Below are positions 10,604 through 21,000 of a stretch of 47,563 nucleotides of DNA, one piece after another. The notes under the pieces are model-generated. The model made no database searches. It saw only the letters and a program-made list of their open reading frames with translations, and had not been told where the DNA came from. Every line of letters starts with the position of its first letter. Within the stretch, counting starts at the first letter, position 1. A program made the translations under genes and the position numbers. Origin of the DNA: Pirellulales bacterium (lineage in GTDB: Bacteria > Planctomycetota > Planctomycetia > Pirellulales > JAIMBC01); assembly GCA_023511675.1 (NCBI GenBank), contig JAIMBC010000008.1, positions 1 to 47,563 of the forward strand, read 5' to 3'.

Positions 10604-10756
10604 GATGACCCGATCGTAGCCCGGCGGGGCGTCTGGCTGAAGATCCTTGATATGGGGAAGACACGCCCACGCCGCAGCGGCACGCCGGCGGGGAGTGTGG
10701 CTTCCCCGCGCGGCGCGCGGCGGGTCCCGCGGCAGTGGGCGGGACGTCTGGTCAAG

Positions 10757-11182
10757 CTACTTCTTGTGGGCCTTGTGGCAGGCTCCACATGCCTTGGTCA
10801 CGTTTTCGAAGCCAGCGCGGGCTGCATCCAGGTCCTTGGCCTGCGCGGCGGCCAGCACCGCCTCGCTCCCCTCGCGCAGGGTCTTGGCGGCATTGGCCCA
10901 ATCTGCATCCGGGCAGCGGCCGTCGTCCATCAGCAGGTAGCCCATCTCATTCAGGCAAGAGGCATGGCAGGCCGCAGTGTCCCACTCCTCATCATTCTTG
11001 GGGCCCGCCTTGAGCAGCTCGGCCAGCCCGCCGCAATGCGCTGCGTTGATGCCCCGCATCAGATACTTGGTTGCCGCCTTGCGCATCTTCCCCTGCTTGA
11101 CCTGCGCCGTTGCCACGCCCCAGACCAACAGCCCCGCCGCCGCCGTCGCTGCCAAGAACAGCCTTACTGTTGCACGCGTCAT
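10757..11182 (-). CDS. Secreted c-type cytochrome (C-terminal CxxCH, cytochrome c'-like)
   Basis: Signal peptide MTRATVRLFLAATAAAGLLVWGVATAQ; C-terminal FENVTKACGACHKAHKK. Confidence 0.8.
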   Translation of the reverse strand: MTRATVRLFLAATAAAGLLVWGVATAQVKQGKMRKAATKYLMRGINAAHCGGLAELLKAGPKNDEEWDTAACHASCLNEMGYLLMDDGRCPDADWANAAKTLREGSEAVLAAAQAKDLDAARAGFENVTKACGACHKAHKK

Positions 11183-11440
11183 GAGTTGGACCTCCAAGGT
11201 AGGAACCGAAACAGCAAGCGGGTGCCGGCAGGTCAAAAACCACGATGAGTATAAGCTGCGTGCCAGCGGCAAACAACCGTTGAACTCGCCACCTATGCTG
11301 ATAAACTGCCGCCGCCACAGTTTGCGGCACGGCGGCAACACGTACGCTTCTGGGAGTACCTGCGTGCACCGCGCAGGTAACGACCAATCTCACCGCATTC
11401 GGTCAACACCCTGAGGCTGCCTGAGTGCGGCGGGTAGAAA

Positions 11441-11476
11441 GCGGCAGGCACCTCCCCACACTCCTCAGCCTGCCGC
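11441..11476. other. 9-bp perfect inverted repeat GCGGCAGGC/GCCTGCCGC, 18-nt loop
   Basis: Arms 11441-11449 and 11468-11476, about 210 bp upstream of the ACT-domain CDS. Confidence 0.4.
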
Positions 11477-11683
11477 ATTGCCGCGAGGCTCCGCCGGCGA
11501 TGCCGGCCTTACCATGGTTGACTAGGCCGCACCAGAACCTCTATGCTGAACTTCAAGCGTGTGACTGCCAGGCCGCGGGCAATCATTCATTTTGCTGCTC
11601 TTCATCCGCTGCGCGGCTCGCCGGCATCACGCCCTCCCACCTGATGTACCTTCTCTCTCGGTCCTTGTGGCGAGTCGATCCTG

Positions 11684-12175
11684 ATGAGCTTTGGCGAAGG
11701 TTCAGGCACCGATTACCTCACAGCCCGCGGCCGCGACTACCCAACCATTCGGCAGTTCACGGTCTTTCTTGAGAACCGGGTAGGCCAACTGCTCGAGGTG
11801 GTTCGCCGCTTCGAAGGCAGCAAGGTGCGGATCGTTGCCCTCTCCATTACCGAGAGTGCCGAATGTGCTTTTGTGCGCTTTCTGCTCAGCCACCCCGAGC
11901 CAGGCCGTGAGATTCTCGAGCGTGCGGGGCTGGCCATCATTGAACGCGACCTGATCGGCGTGGAGTTGCCCGAGGATCCCAATCCGCTGTTGCGCGTCTG
12001 CACGGCATTGCTGCAAGCCGAGGTGAACATTGTGCAGGCCTATCCGCTGCTGGTGAGGCCGCGAGGCCGCCCCGCCGTGGCGCTGATGGTCGATAACATC
12101 GAAATGGCCATGGAAACCCTGGCCTCCAAGGGCTTCGCCATGGTCACCGAACGCGACCTGATGGAAGAAGACTGA
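11684..12175 (+). CDS. Tandem ACT-domain protein
   Basis: RQFTVFLENRVGQLLEVVRRFEGSKVRIVALSITESAECAFVRFLL, and a second repeat LLRVCTALLQAEVNIVQAYPLLVRPRGRPAVALMVDN. Confidence 0.85.
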   Translation: MSFGEGSGTDYLTARGRDYPTIRQFTVFLENRVGQLLEVVRRFEGSKVRIVALSITESAECAFVRFLLSHPEPGREILERAGLAIIERDLIGVELPEDPNPLLRVCTALLQAEVNIVQAYPLLVRPRGRPAVALMVDNIEMAMETLASKGFAMVTERDLMEED

Positions 12176-12487
12176 ACGGCTCTCGCCCCGTACAGCCGGC
12201 GCGGGGCCATGCCTGTCTCATCGTTCGCTGCGGCGTGCCGCCAAGCGAGGCTGGGTACGGGTTATGCTTCTTCGCACCCCGAGTCGCTTCGATTGAAGAT
12301 CGGTCTCCCCTATTTGAAAGGCGGACGAGCCGCCTACACCGCGGCAGCTCGCCGTGGCAGGATTGCCTGTGCTACCGGGCGGGTGGTGATAAAATGCCGC
12401 AGGCCGGAGGATGAACGGCAGCCGCTGTGGGGGGAGCCGGCGTGAAGGTTGTCGCCCTCGAAGGTGCAGCCTTGATTGGGCAGCACC

Positions 12488-14578
12488 TCAGGGACGTTCC
12501 AACTCGTCGGCGAAGGCCAGGGCAATGTGGGCATGACGCGGATGGCGAAGGCGCAGCTCTGGGTCGTCCGTGAGCAATGTGCCGAGCTGGCGCCACAGGC
12601 TGGCATTTCGCGGGGCGCTCCACAGGCGCTCGAGCAGATCGATGAGGCGGCGTTCGGCCTCCGCCAGGGGGAGTTGCTGGGATTGTTCCGCATATGCCTG
12701 CCGCTGCGCATGCAGCGTTTTCAGCAGAAAGATGCTTTCCGGCGTGTGCGGGTCCAGCTCAAACAGGTCGACAGCCTGGCTGCATGCTTGCAATGCGGCA
12801 GGCCAGTCTTCAAGCTCCTCGTTGCACGCCGCCATGCCAAAGGCCAGTTCCCAGCGCGCCGGTTGAGACATACCCTCGGGAGGGTACTGGTTCAGTGCAT
12901 CCCGATACGCCGCCATAGCCTCGCGCCACTGCCTCAGCTCGCGGTAGGCTGCGGCGCGCCGATAGTGCGTGTAACAGCGCACCTGGGCCGTGGGCTGTGC
13001 AGCCAGCGCGCGATCGTACCAGGCGAGAGCCAGATCGAAATCCATCAACTCGTGTGCACACATGCCGCCCAGCATGAAGCCCTCGGCCCGCACATACTGG
13101 CTGTGCTGCTCGATGGCACGGCGATACAGCGACAGGCCGGTGCGAAAACGGTCCTGGGCTTCGGCATCGAGGGATTGAAACTTGAGGGCCACGCCAGCCT
13201 CGTATTCCTGCCTGGCCAGGTTCAGCAGGGCGGTCGCCCAGCCCACATGGCTGGCGTAGCGTGCCGGCTCAAGGTGAGCGGCCCGGCTAAAGTGCAAGAG
13301 GGCCAACTGGTAATCGGGTCGGTTGCCTGCCTTCAATTCGGCCTGGCCGCGGAGGTAGTGGGCCGCTGCATGCTCGCGCCGGCCTGCAAAGCTGAACCGG
13401 CCGGAGCGCACGGCGGCATCGAATGATTCGATTGCCGCGTCGAGCGGCGCGACCGCTTGCTGCCAGTGCTGCTGGGCAGCGAGTTTGCGTGCCTCGGCCA
13501 GGCGGCCGCGGCCCTGGGCTTCTTGCTGGGTGGCTTGTTGCCAGCGAGGGTCGGTGGGCTGGTCGATCAGGGCAGGGTCGAGTGGCCCATGCAAGCGGTC
13601 CCGATAGATGGCTGCCGGCACGGCCAGCAGCAGCGCCACGACCGCCGCCGCGTGTACACACCACCGCAGCCAGGGAAGCGGGGGCCTGGCGGCGCCGAAC
13701 ACAGCCTCTTGCAGGGCGCCGACGAGTTCCTGGCAACTGCCAAAGCGGCATGCGGGGTCCAGGTGGGTGGCACGCCGCAGCACGGCTTGTTCCTCTGGCG
13801 TGGCCGCGGAGAGATCGAGATTCCCCTCGCGGATGGCCTGTTCCACGGCCCAGCGGTTCGTGCTGGAGTACGGCAGTTTGCCAGTGGCCAGCTCGTAGTA
13901 GGTGATGGCAAGGGAATACTGGTCGGTAGTGGAGGCTGGCGGCTTGCCGCTGACGATTTCCGGGGCGGCATAGGCTGGCGTCCACGAGCCGCTTCCCGTG
14001 GACCGCAACTCGCCCAGCACGCTGGCCAGCCCAAAGTCGCACACCTGCGCCACCCCGCCGGTGAGCATGATGTTCTGCGGCTTGATATCTCCATGGTGAA
14101 TGGCCACCGGCCCACGCCCCAGATCGTGCCGCGGCTCATTCAAGTAGTCGATGGCCAGCGCCGCCTGCTGCACGTATGGCAGCAGCTCCTCTCGTGGAAT
14201 GCCCTGCAACCCCTCTGCCTGGCACTCCTGCAAGCGAGAGAAGAGATCCTGCCCCGCCAGTGTCATGGCGATCACCAGCTCGCTGTACAACTCGGTGGCC
14301 CCGTGAGAGGTGATCTGGCTCTCCTCGTTCACCACAGAGCCGGTCATGTCTTTCAGCCAGAACGCAATGATCGGCACCAGGTGGGGGTGATGTACCTCCT
14401 TGATCACGCGCATGGCACGCAGCTCGCGCAGGCCGCGCCCCCCTTGCAGATTGATGAACTTCAGCGCCACGGAGATGCCGCCGGGACCGCTGGCCTTCCA
14501 TACCTCACCCAATCCCCCCCGGCCCAGGGGTGTCAGCAGCTTGTAACCGGGTACCGGCTGTTCTCCCACACGTGGCAT
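12488..14578 (-). CDS. Serine/threonine protein kinase with TM segment and C-terminal TPR region (non-RD, HGD catalytic loop)
   Basis: GRGGLGEVWKA, VALKFINL, HHGDIKPQNIM, CDFGLA, APEIVSG; TM LRWCVHAAAVVALLLAVPAAI; TPR-like repeats afterwards. Confidence 0.9.
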   Translation of the reverse strand: MPRVGEQPVPGYKLLTPLGRGGLGEVWKASGPGGISVALKFINLQGGRGLRELRAMRVIKEVHHPHLVPIIAFWLKDMTGSVVNEESQITSHGATELYSELVIAMTLAGQDLFSRLQECQAEGLQGIPREELLPYVQQAALAIDYLNEPRHDLGRGPVAIHHGDIKPQNIMLTGGVAQVCDFGLASVLGELRSTGSGSWTPAYAAPEIVSGKPPASTTDQYSLAITYYELATGKLPYSSTNRWAVEQAIREGNLDLSAATPEEQAVLRRATHLDPACRFGSCQELVGALQEAVFGAARPPLPWLRWCVHAAAVVALLLAVPAAIYRDRLHGPLDPALIDQPTDPRWQQATQQEAQGRGRLAEARKLAAQQHWQQAVAPLDAAIESFDAAVRSGRFSFAGRREHAAAHYLRGQAELKAGNRPDYQLALLHFSRAAHLEPARYASHVGWATALLNLARQEYEAGVALKFQSLDAEAQDRFRTGLSLYRRAIEQHSQYVRAEGFMLGGMCAHELMDFDLALAWYDRALAAQPTAQVRCYTHYRRAAAYRELRQWREAMAAYRDALNQYPPEGMSQPARWELAFGMAACNEELEDWPAALQACSQAVDLFELDPHTPESIFLLKTLHAQRQAYAEQSQQLPLAEAERRLIDLLERLWSAPRNASLWRQLGTLLTDDPELRLRHPRHAHIALAFADELERP

Positions 14579-14625
14579 CGTCGCGCCTCAGGGGTGGTGG
14601 CTGATTCTGTTTCGACCGCTGGCCA

Positions 14626-15597
14626 TCACGAGTGCGGCGGCAGGGCCGGCGCTTCCGGCCCAAAACGCTCTCCCACTCGTACCGGATAGCCGCGCAAGAA
14701 ATCACTGACCTCCAGTACTCGCTTACCCTCAGGTTGCACAGCGTGCAAGGATAATGTGCCCCCACCGGTGGAGATGCTCAGCTCGTCGGGGCCGGCTTGG
14801 ACCACGGTGCCGGGCGGAACCACAGGCAGCTTCCCTTCCACAGGCCGCACCGCCGTCAAAATCAACCTCAGCGGCCTGCCCCCCGGCCGATGCCACCACG
14901 TGTACGTCCGCGGCCAGGGTTCCAATGCCCGCACCTGATTGTAGATGGCCCGCGCCGGACGGGACCAGTCCACCTGGCCGTCTGACTTGCGCAGGCGCCG
15001 AGCAGGCGTCGCCAGCGCCGGATCCTGCGGCCGAGCATGCACCTCCCCGCGCTCAAGTTGCCGGAGCGTTTCTACGACCAGGGGCGCGCCCAACTGTGCC
15101 AGCCGGGCCTCGAGCTGGGGGGCCGTCTCGTCCGGGCCAATGGCCGTGGCTGCCTGGGCCAGAATCGGGCCGGCGTCAATGGCGGGCGTCATGTGAATCA
15201 CCGTCACGCCCGTCTGTTCCTCCCCGTGATAAATGGCCCAGTTGATGGGTGCCGCCCCCCGATACCGCGGCAGCAGCGACCCGTGCAGGTTTACGCCACC
15301 CAGCGGCGCCAGCGCCAGCAGCTCCGGCCCCAGAATCTGCCCGTAATCGGCAACCACCAGCACATCCGGCCGGTAGGCAGCCAGGGTGCGGTACACCGCC
15401 GGAGCGTTTACTTGCCACGGCTCTTCGATGGGCGTGCCCTGCCGCGCCGCAAGTGCCCTCAAGGCCGGCCCGCCGGAGGCCGCGGCACCGGGCCGTTGCG
15501 GCTGCGTGACAAGCGCCGCCACCTGAAAACCCGCGGCGTACAGGGCCTCCAGCGTCGGTAAGGCAAACGGCCCCGTGGCGAACATCAGCACACGCAT
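14626..15597 (-). CDS. fmt: Methionyl-tRNA formyltransferase
   Basis: MRVLMFATGPFALPTLEALYAAG, GVNLHGSLLPRYRGAAPINWAIYHGEEQTGVTVIHMTPAIDAGPIL. Confidence 0.96.
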   Translation of the reverse strand: MRVLMFATGPFALPTLEALYAAGFQVAALVTQPQRPGAAASGGPALRALAARQGTPIEEPWQVNAPAVYRTLAAYRPDVLVVADYGQILGPELLALAPLGGVNLHGSLLPRYRGAAPINWAIYHGEEQTGVTVIHMTPAIDAGPILAQAATAIGPDETAPQLEARLAQLGAPLVVETLRQLERGEVHARPQDPALATPARRLRKSDGQVDWSRPARAIYNQVRALEPWPRTYTWWHRPGGRPLRLILTAVRPVEGKLPVVPPGTVVQAGPDELSISTGGGTLSLHAVQPEGKRVLEVSDFLRGYPVRVGERFGPEAPALPPHS

Positions 15598-16076
15598 GCG
15601 ATCTTTCCCTCAGGCGACGCGTCTGGGCCGTGGCCGCAGGCCAATGCCGCGACGCGGCGCACGGCACGCCGAATGGAGAAGCGCATAGCTGCTGCCTCTC
15701 TTCCCATCCTTAGCACTGACGACATCGTTCCTCCCGTGGGGTTTCAGCATGCTAAGCGAGCCTCCTTGCCAACCGTCAACCCAACACCAGCACCTACCGA
15801 CGGCCCCACTTGCCGCATCCCCGCACGCCGCAACCGCTGCCCCGGCCCGCCAGTTGGCCTGCCAGATGCCAACACAGGCCGACAGCTTCTTCAGGCCAAT
15901 GCCGGCAGCCGCGTGGCAGCAGCCGCCGGCACCTTGTGCAGTTCTGGGCGCTCTTGTCACGTAATCAGGCGGAACCCACCGTGCACTTCAGCCAGTGGCA
16001 CCAGGGCACCTACGCCGGCTACCGGCTGCGCGATGGGGCCTGCCCATCCCGCCCGTTGCGCGTCCGCCGGGCCCGC

Positions 16077-16667
16077 TTACGTGCGAAGCTGTTCCAGCAC
16101 TTCCAGTTGTCTGATGATCGCCTCGTTATCAGGGATCTCCCTGCGGCACTGCTTGGAATGATAAATGATCTCGAACTCTTTGATGGGTTCCTGGAGGGCC
16201 ATGCGCACGGTGGGGGAGAGCCGATCGATGAACAGGATGCCGTCCAGATGGTCGGTTTCATGCTGGACCACGCGGGCCGCCAATCCTTCTAGGCGTGCGG
16301 AGACCTCTTCGCCCTCCAGGTTGTATGCGTTGATGGAGATCTGCGCGGGCCGCCGCACGGGGGCGTACAAGCCGGGCAGGCTCAGGCAGCCCTCTTCAGC
16401 TTCTTCCGATCCCTTGGGCCGGGAGAGCACGGGGTTGATGAACACATGCTCTTCTTCGGGCTTGGCGGGGTCGGCCGACAGGTTCATTACAAACAGCCGG
16501 TAGGGCAGGTTCACCTGATTGGCGGCCAGCCCCACGCCCTTGGCCTCGTACATCAGGGCGAACATCTGGCGCACGATCCCCCGCAGTTCTTCATCGATGC
16601 GTACCAGCGGCCTGGCGGGGCGCAACAGCGCTGGGTGGGGGTATGTTACAATGTGTAAGTCGGGCAT
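16077..16667 (-). CDS. def: Peptide deformylase
   Basis: Motifs GVGLAANQV, EEGCLSLPG, QHETDHLDG. Confidence 0.96.
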   Translation of the reverse strand: MPDLHIVTYPHPALLRPARPLVRIDEELRGIVRQMFALMYEAKGVGLAANQVNLPYRLFVMNLSADPAKPEEEHVFINPVLSRPKGSEEAEEGCLSLPGLYAPVRRPAQISINAYNLEGEEVSARLEGLAARVVQHETDHLDGILFIDRLSPTVRMALQEPIKEFEIIYHSKQCRREIPDNEAIIRQLEVLEQLRT

Positions 16668-16686
16668 GCGTGGAACTATTAAGGCG

Positions 16687-16692
16687 ATTATA
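16687..16692 (-). promoter_or_regulatory. Candidate -10 element (TATAAT) for def
   Basis: Minus strand reads TTACCG-N17-TATAAT with predicted TSS ~13 nt from the def ATG at 16667. Confidence 0.35.
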
Positions 16693-16778
16693 GTGGTACG
16701 GCGTGCGCCCGGTAAGCGTGCCTACGACGATGGCGGGCCGAAGCAAGATCGGCAACACGGCCCCTGCTGCAATTCTTT

Positions 16779-17813
16779 ATGGGAACGACCTTTGTGGCAA
16801 AAGTCTTCGTGGCGGAGCCGCGCCCGGCATCCTTAGCAGCCGCGGAACAGACGCCTGCCTGGCAGAGCCGCTCGCCTGCCTGGCTGGTCTCTCTGCTCTT
16901 GCACATGCTCTTGGTGGTCGTGCTGGGATACCGCGTTGCCCCTCCGCACAAGGGCACCGCCACCCGGCAGCAGACGCAGCTTCTGGCAAGTCTGGAGACG
17001 GCCCAGCAAGACAGCCAGCCCTTCGCTGACGCAGCAGAAGATGCCACGGAGGTTGCATCGGCTCCCGCCATGGCATTGGCCTCTGGTGGTCCGGCATCCG
17101 TCCAGGACGCGTTCGACGAGGCCCCTCTCGACGCCAGTTCGGCCCTGCCTTCCAGCGAGCCCGTCTCCCTGCCGGCGGGAGAGGGGCTGGGGGCCGCCAC
17201 CGGTACCGCGGGCATGACGCAGGGCGGCTCGGGCCGTCCCGGCAATGTAGGGGGCATGGCACGAACTTCGGTCTACGGCGTGGTAGGGGAGGGGCAGACG
17301 TTCGTGTATGTTTTCGATCGCTCCGGCAGCATGGGCGGAGGGGGAGACAGCCCGCTGGCCGCTGCCAAGGCCCAGCTCCTGGCGAGTCTGGAAGATCTGG
17401 GCCCCACGCACCGATTTCAGATCATCTTCTACAACCAGGATCCGACCATCATGAAGATTCCGCCGGGGGGGGCCAGCCTGGCATTCGCCAATGAGCAGAA
17501 CAAGCTGATTGCGCGGCAGTTTGTCGCATCGATCACCGCCACCGGCGGCACGGAACACGAATCGGCCCTCACCCTGGCGCTCAAGCTGCGGCCGGATGTA
17601 GTGTTCTTTCTCACCGATGCGGACGAGCCGGCAATGACCCCCGTCCAACTGGCGCGCATCGCACGGCTGAACGGGGGCCGGACCAGCATCCACACCATCG
17701 AGTTTGGCGTGGGCCCGCCGGCGCGCCGCCACAACTTTCTTCGCCAGCTTGCACAAGACAACGCCGGCCAGTACGTGTACGTCGATGTGACCCGCGCCAA
17801 TGCCGTTCGCTGA
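16779..17813 (+). CDS. Membrane-anchored von Willebrand factor type A domain protein
   Basis: TM SPAWLVSLLLHMLLVVVLGY; VYVFDRSGSMGGGGDSPLAAAKAQLLASL (MIDAS DxSxS). Confidence 0.85.
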   Translation: MGTTFVAKVFVAEPRPASLAAAEQTPAWQSRSPAWLVSLLLHMLLVVVLGYRVAPPHKGTATRQQTQLLASLETAQQDSQPFADAAEDATEVASAPAMALASGGPASVQDAFDEAPLDASSALPSSEPVSLPAGEGLGAATGTAGMTQGGSGRPGNVGGMARTSVYGVVGEGQTFVYVFDRSGSMGGGGDSPLAAAKAQLLASLEDLGPTHRFQIIFYNQDPTIMKIPPGGASLAFANEQNKLIARQFVASITATGGTEHESALTLALKLRPDVVFFLTDADEPAMTPVQLARIARLNGGRTSIHTIEFGVGPPARRHNFLRQLAQDNAGQYVYVDVTRANAVR

Positions 17814-17841
17814 AGAGAACTACGGTACCAGCAGCAGGCCA

Positions 17842-17950
17842 CGGTGCTGGAACAGAATCTCGCGGCGCGTTGAGGTCGGTCCGCCTCGAACCCCTCCGTG
17901 TAATGTGCCAACACGCTGCTCGAACAGCCTCTCACGGCGCCTTGAGGGTC
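17842..17950. repeat. ~36-bp imperfect direct repeat (about 30/36 identical), 72-bp period
   Basis: CGGTGCTGGAACAGAATCTCGCGGCGCGTTGAGG at 17842 versus CGCTGCTCGAACAGCCTCTCACGGCGCCTTGAGG at 17914. Confidence 0.6.
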
Positions 17951-18006
17951 TGCTCCAAGAGACGGACGTACCGGGCAAGCTGACGGGGCGTACGGGCCGT
18001 GGTGCC

Positions 18007-21000
18007 GTGGCGGGGGCCGTAGCGTGCAGGGCCGCGCGGCCCATCTGGCACAGGCAGCTTCGGCGATGGGTGTTGCTGTGCATCCTGGCGGGGACGGCTT
18101 GTGTTGCCCCGCCCTGCCTGGCGGACGTGGTGCTATTGCGGAGCGCCAGCTTGCCTTCGGGCCGGCAGCGTGTTGAGGGAACGATCGAGGACTACACCGG
18201 CCGCGAGCTGGTGATGGTCAATGCCAGCGGCAAGCGGTTGCGGTTCAAGGCGCAGCAGGTGCTACGCATCGAAGCCAACTGGACTACAGAACACCTCGCG
18301 GGCAACGAACACCTGGCCCGCCGCCAGTATGCCCAGGCTGTAAGCAGTTTTCAGGCGGCCGCACGGCGCGAGACCCGGCCATGGGTCCAAAGGTTGATAG
18401 TGGCACGCCTGGTAGAGGCTTATCGTGAACTGGGCCAGTATGCGCAGGCGGCCGAACTATTCCTCGAGCTGGTGGAAAGCGACCCGGACACGCCCTGGTT
18501 CGACGTGGCGCCGCTGGTCTGGCTGGGAGGAAGTGTGTCGCCACGGCTCGAGGAGCGTGCGCGGCGGTGGCTGCAAGACGAGTCGCGGCCAGCGGCTGTG
18601 CTGCTGGCGGCCAGCCATCTCTTGCACACGGTACGGCACGAGCAAGCGCTGGGCCGTCTGGAGCCGCTGGCCGATGCGGCCGATGCACGCTACCGCGCCC
18701 TGGCACGAGGCCAGCTTTGGCGTGCTGCCTTGCAGCAAGCTTCACCCGAACAGCTCGAGCGCTGGTCGCTCGAGGCGGAGGCATTTCCCGCCTGTGCCCT
18801 GCCGGGGGTAGCAATCGTGCTGGCGCGAGGCCACGCGGCGCGCAAGAACTACCTTGCCGCGGCGCTCTGGGGTTTGCGCGGAGCTGTGCTGTTTCCTGAA
18901 CACGCGCTGCTGGCAGCAGAGGGCCTGTGGCAAGCCGGCACGGCCCTGGAGAAGGCCGGCCATGGTCCCCTGGCAGCTCGCGTGCTGGCCGAACTGGCTG
19001 CTCGCTACCCAGACAGCCGTCTCGCCCGGCTGGCCCTGGAGCGGCTGCAAGCCCTGGACCCGGCACTGGCAGCGGCCCCCGAGGCAGTGCTGGCCACCGT
19101 TGACGCGACGGGACGGAGCACCGCTCCCGGCACAGCCGACGACGACATGTCGGCCGTGCTTGATACCATGGCAGTGCCGCCCGGCTCCGAACCAGCCGTC
19201 CAGCACCTCGCTGCGCATGACGAGCCTCTGAGCCGATTCTTGGCGCTCTCCGAGGCGCTGCGCGCGCGTCGACTGCATCTCGTGACGGCCTGGTACGCAG
19301 AGTGGCTGGCCGCCCGCCTGCCCGAGGACGATCCCCGACACATCGAATTGGCGTGCGAACAATCCCGCTGCCTCATCGACCAGGCGATCGAACTGCCGCC
19401 GCCAGAAGCTGCTCCCTTGTGGCAACAGGCCGCGGCGGTGGTGCGCGACGTGGCTGCAAGATGTCCTGAGCATCCTCGGCTGGTGCTCGCCAAGGTGCAA
19501 CAGGGACTGGTCGAGTTGATCCAGGGCGAACTAGGCCGCGAAGCACTCCTCGCCACCGGGGCAGACGAGGCCGGCGAGGACGTGCGTGCCCGCCTGCGCG
19601 AGGCCATTCTCCTGCTGCAAGCCGCCGATGACCATGTCCAGAAACTCTTGCGCAGCCAACCGCCTCGCCCACAGGAAACGGCCCTGTCTACCCGCGAACT
19701 GCTGGCCCTGAGCCACCACATCTCTTTTCAGCTTGCCCGGGCCTATCGCAATCAGGGCCTGGCCTATCCGCCGGATTCAGCAGATCGCATCAACGCCTTG
19801 CGCCAGGCGCAGGAACGTCTGGGGCCGCTGGCCCAGTTGCAACCCCAACACGCGCTCGCCTGGCCCGCCCGCCTGGAAGAGATCCACTGCCTCCGTCTGC
19901 TGGGAGAGCTGGACCAGGCCGCCGGCCGCCTGAGCCTGCTCAAGAAGGCAGACCCGCCTCCCCACGTGCAAGACGCCATGCAGGCGGAGGAACTGCGCCT
20001 GGCTCTGGCATCAGGCAACGTCCCCCGAGCCGTCTCGCTGGCCGACAACATGGCCCAAGCAGGCGGGCGCACCAGCGCGGATCTGGCCCTGGCACTGCTG
20101 GAGGTCTGGCTGGCCGCCTGGCGCGAGGCGGCCAGCTTGTCGGACCAGCCCGAGACGCCGCCGGCCGGAGACGCCAATCCCCCCGCTCCGCTGGGCTCCC
20201 AGGAGGAACTGCGCCAGCGAGCCGCCACGCTTGTTCAGGCCATGGCCCAGTACGGACCCTACTGGTTCCGGCGTGCCGAGGCCCTGCTGGCCACCAGTGC
20301 CGGCACCCTCGCCGCCAGCGGCGATGCCGAACTGGTGCGCCGCGCGGCGGCAGGCCTCTTCCGCAAGGGACAGCTCGAGCAGGCCCTCCAGGCCCTGGCC
20401 CAGGCCCAGCATGCCGCGGCCGCCGCCGGCAATCCACCAGCCGCCTTCGAGGCCGCCTTCCTCGCCGCTGCCATGCTCGAATCGTCCGGCCGCCGTGCAG
20501 AGGCCGCCACGCAATACCGCGCAGCCGCGCTGGCAGATCCGCAGCATCCCCGCGCCGCCGAAGCCCACTTGCAGGCCGTCTACCTCGCCGCACATCCCCC
20601 AGCCGACTCTCCCGATCCCGCTACCTGCCAGGCCTGGCTCGAGGAGCACCTCCGCACCTGGCCAGACGCCGCCACGGCCATGCAGGCCCGCCTCTGGCTC
20701 GGTCGACTGCTGGAACTCCAGGGCGACTACCAGCAGGCTGCCGCAGCCTACGAGCAAGTGCCGCTGGACGATCGGCTGGGGAGGGAAGCCCTGGCCGGCG
20801 CAGTGCGCGCATACGATCTGTTGCTCTCACAGGCTGCCCAGGCGGGGAAGGACGCCAAGAGCCTGGCCGCCGAGGCAGGCAGACGTTTTGCACGCCTGGT
20901 CGATCCGGCACACGGCAGCCTGCCGGCGGAATGGAGTCCAGCCCAGCGCGACGCCGTGCTGGCGGCCGCGCGGGTATGGTTGCTGTACACCACGGACCAT

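Noticed and set aside
12185-12207. GC hairpin after the ACT-domain gene considered as a terminator
   Set aside because: Stem of only ~6 bp and no U-tract, so an intrinsic terminator call is not supported.
13457-14689. 410-aa plus-strand ORF
   Set aside because: Antisense to the Ser/Thr kinase with clear kinase motifs.
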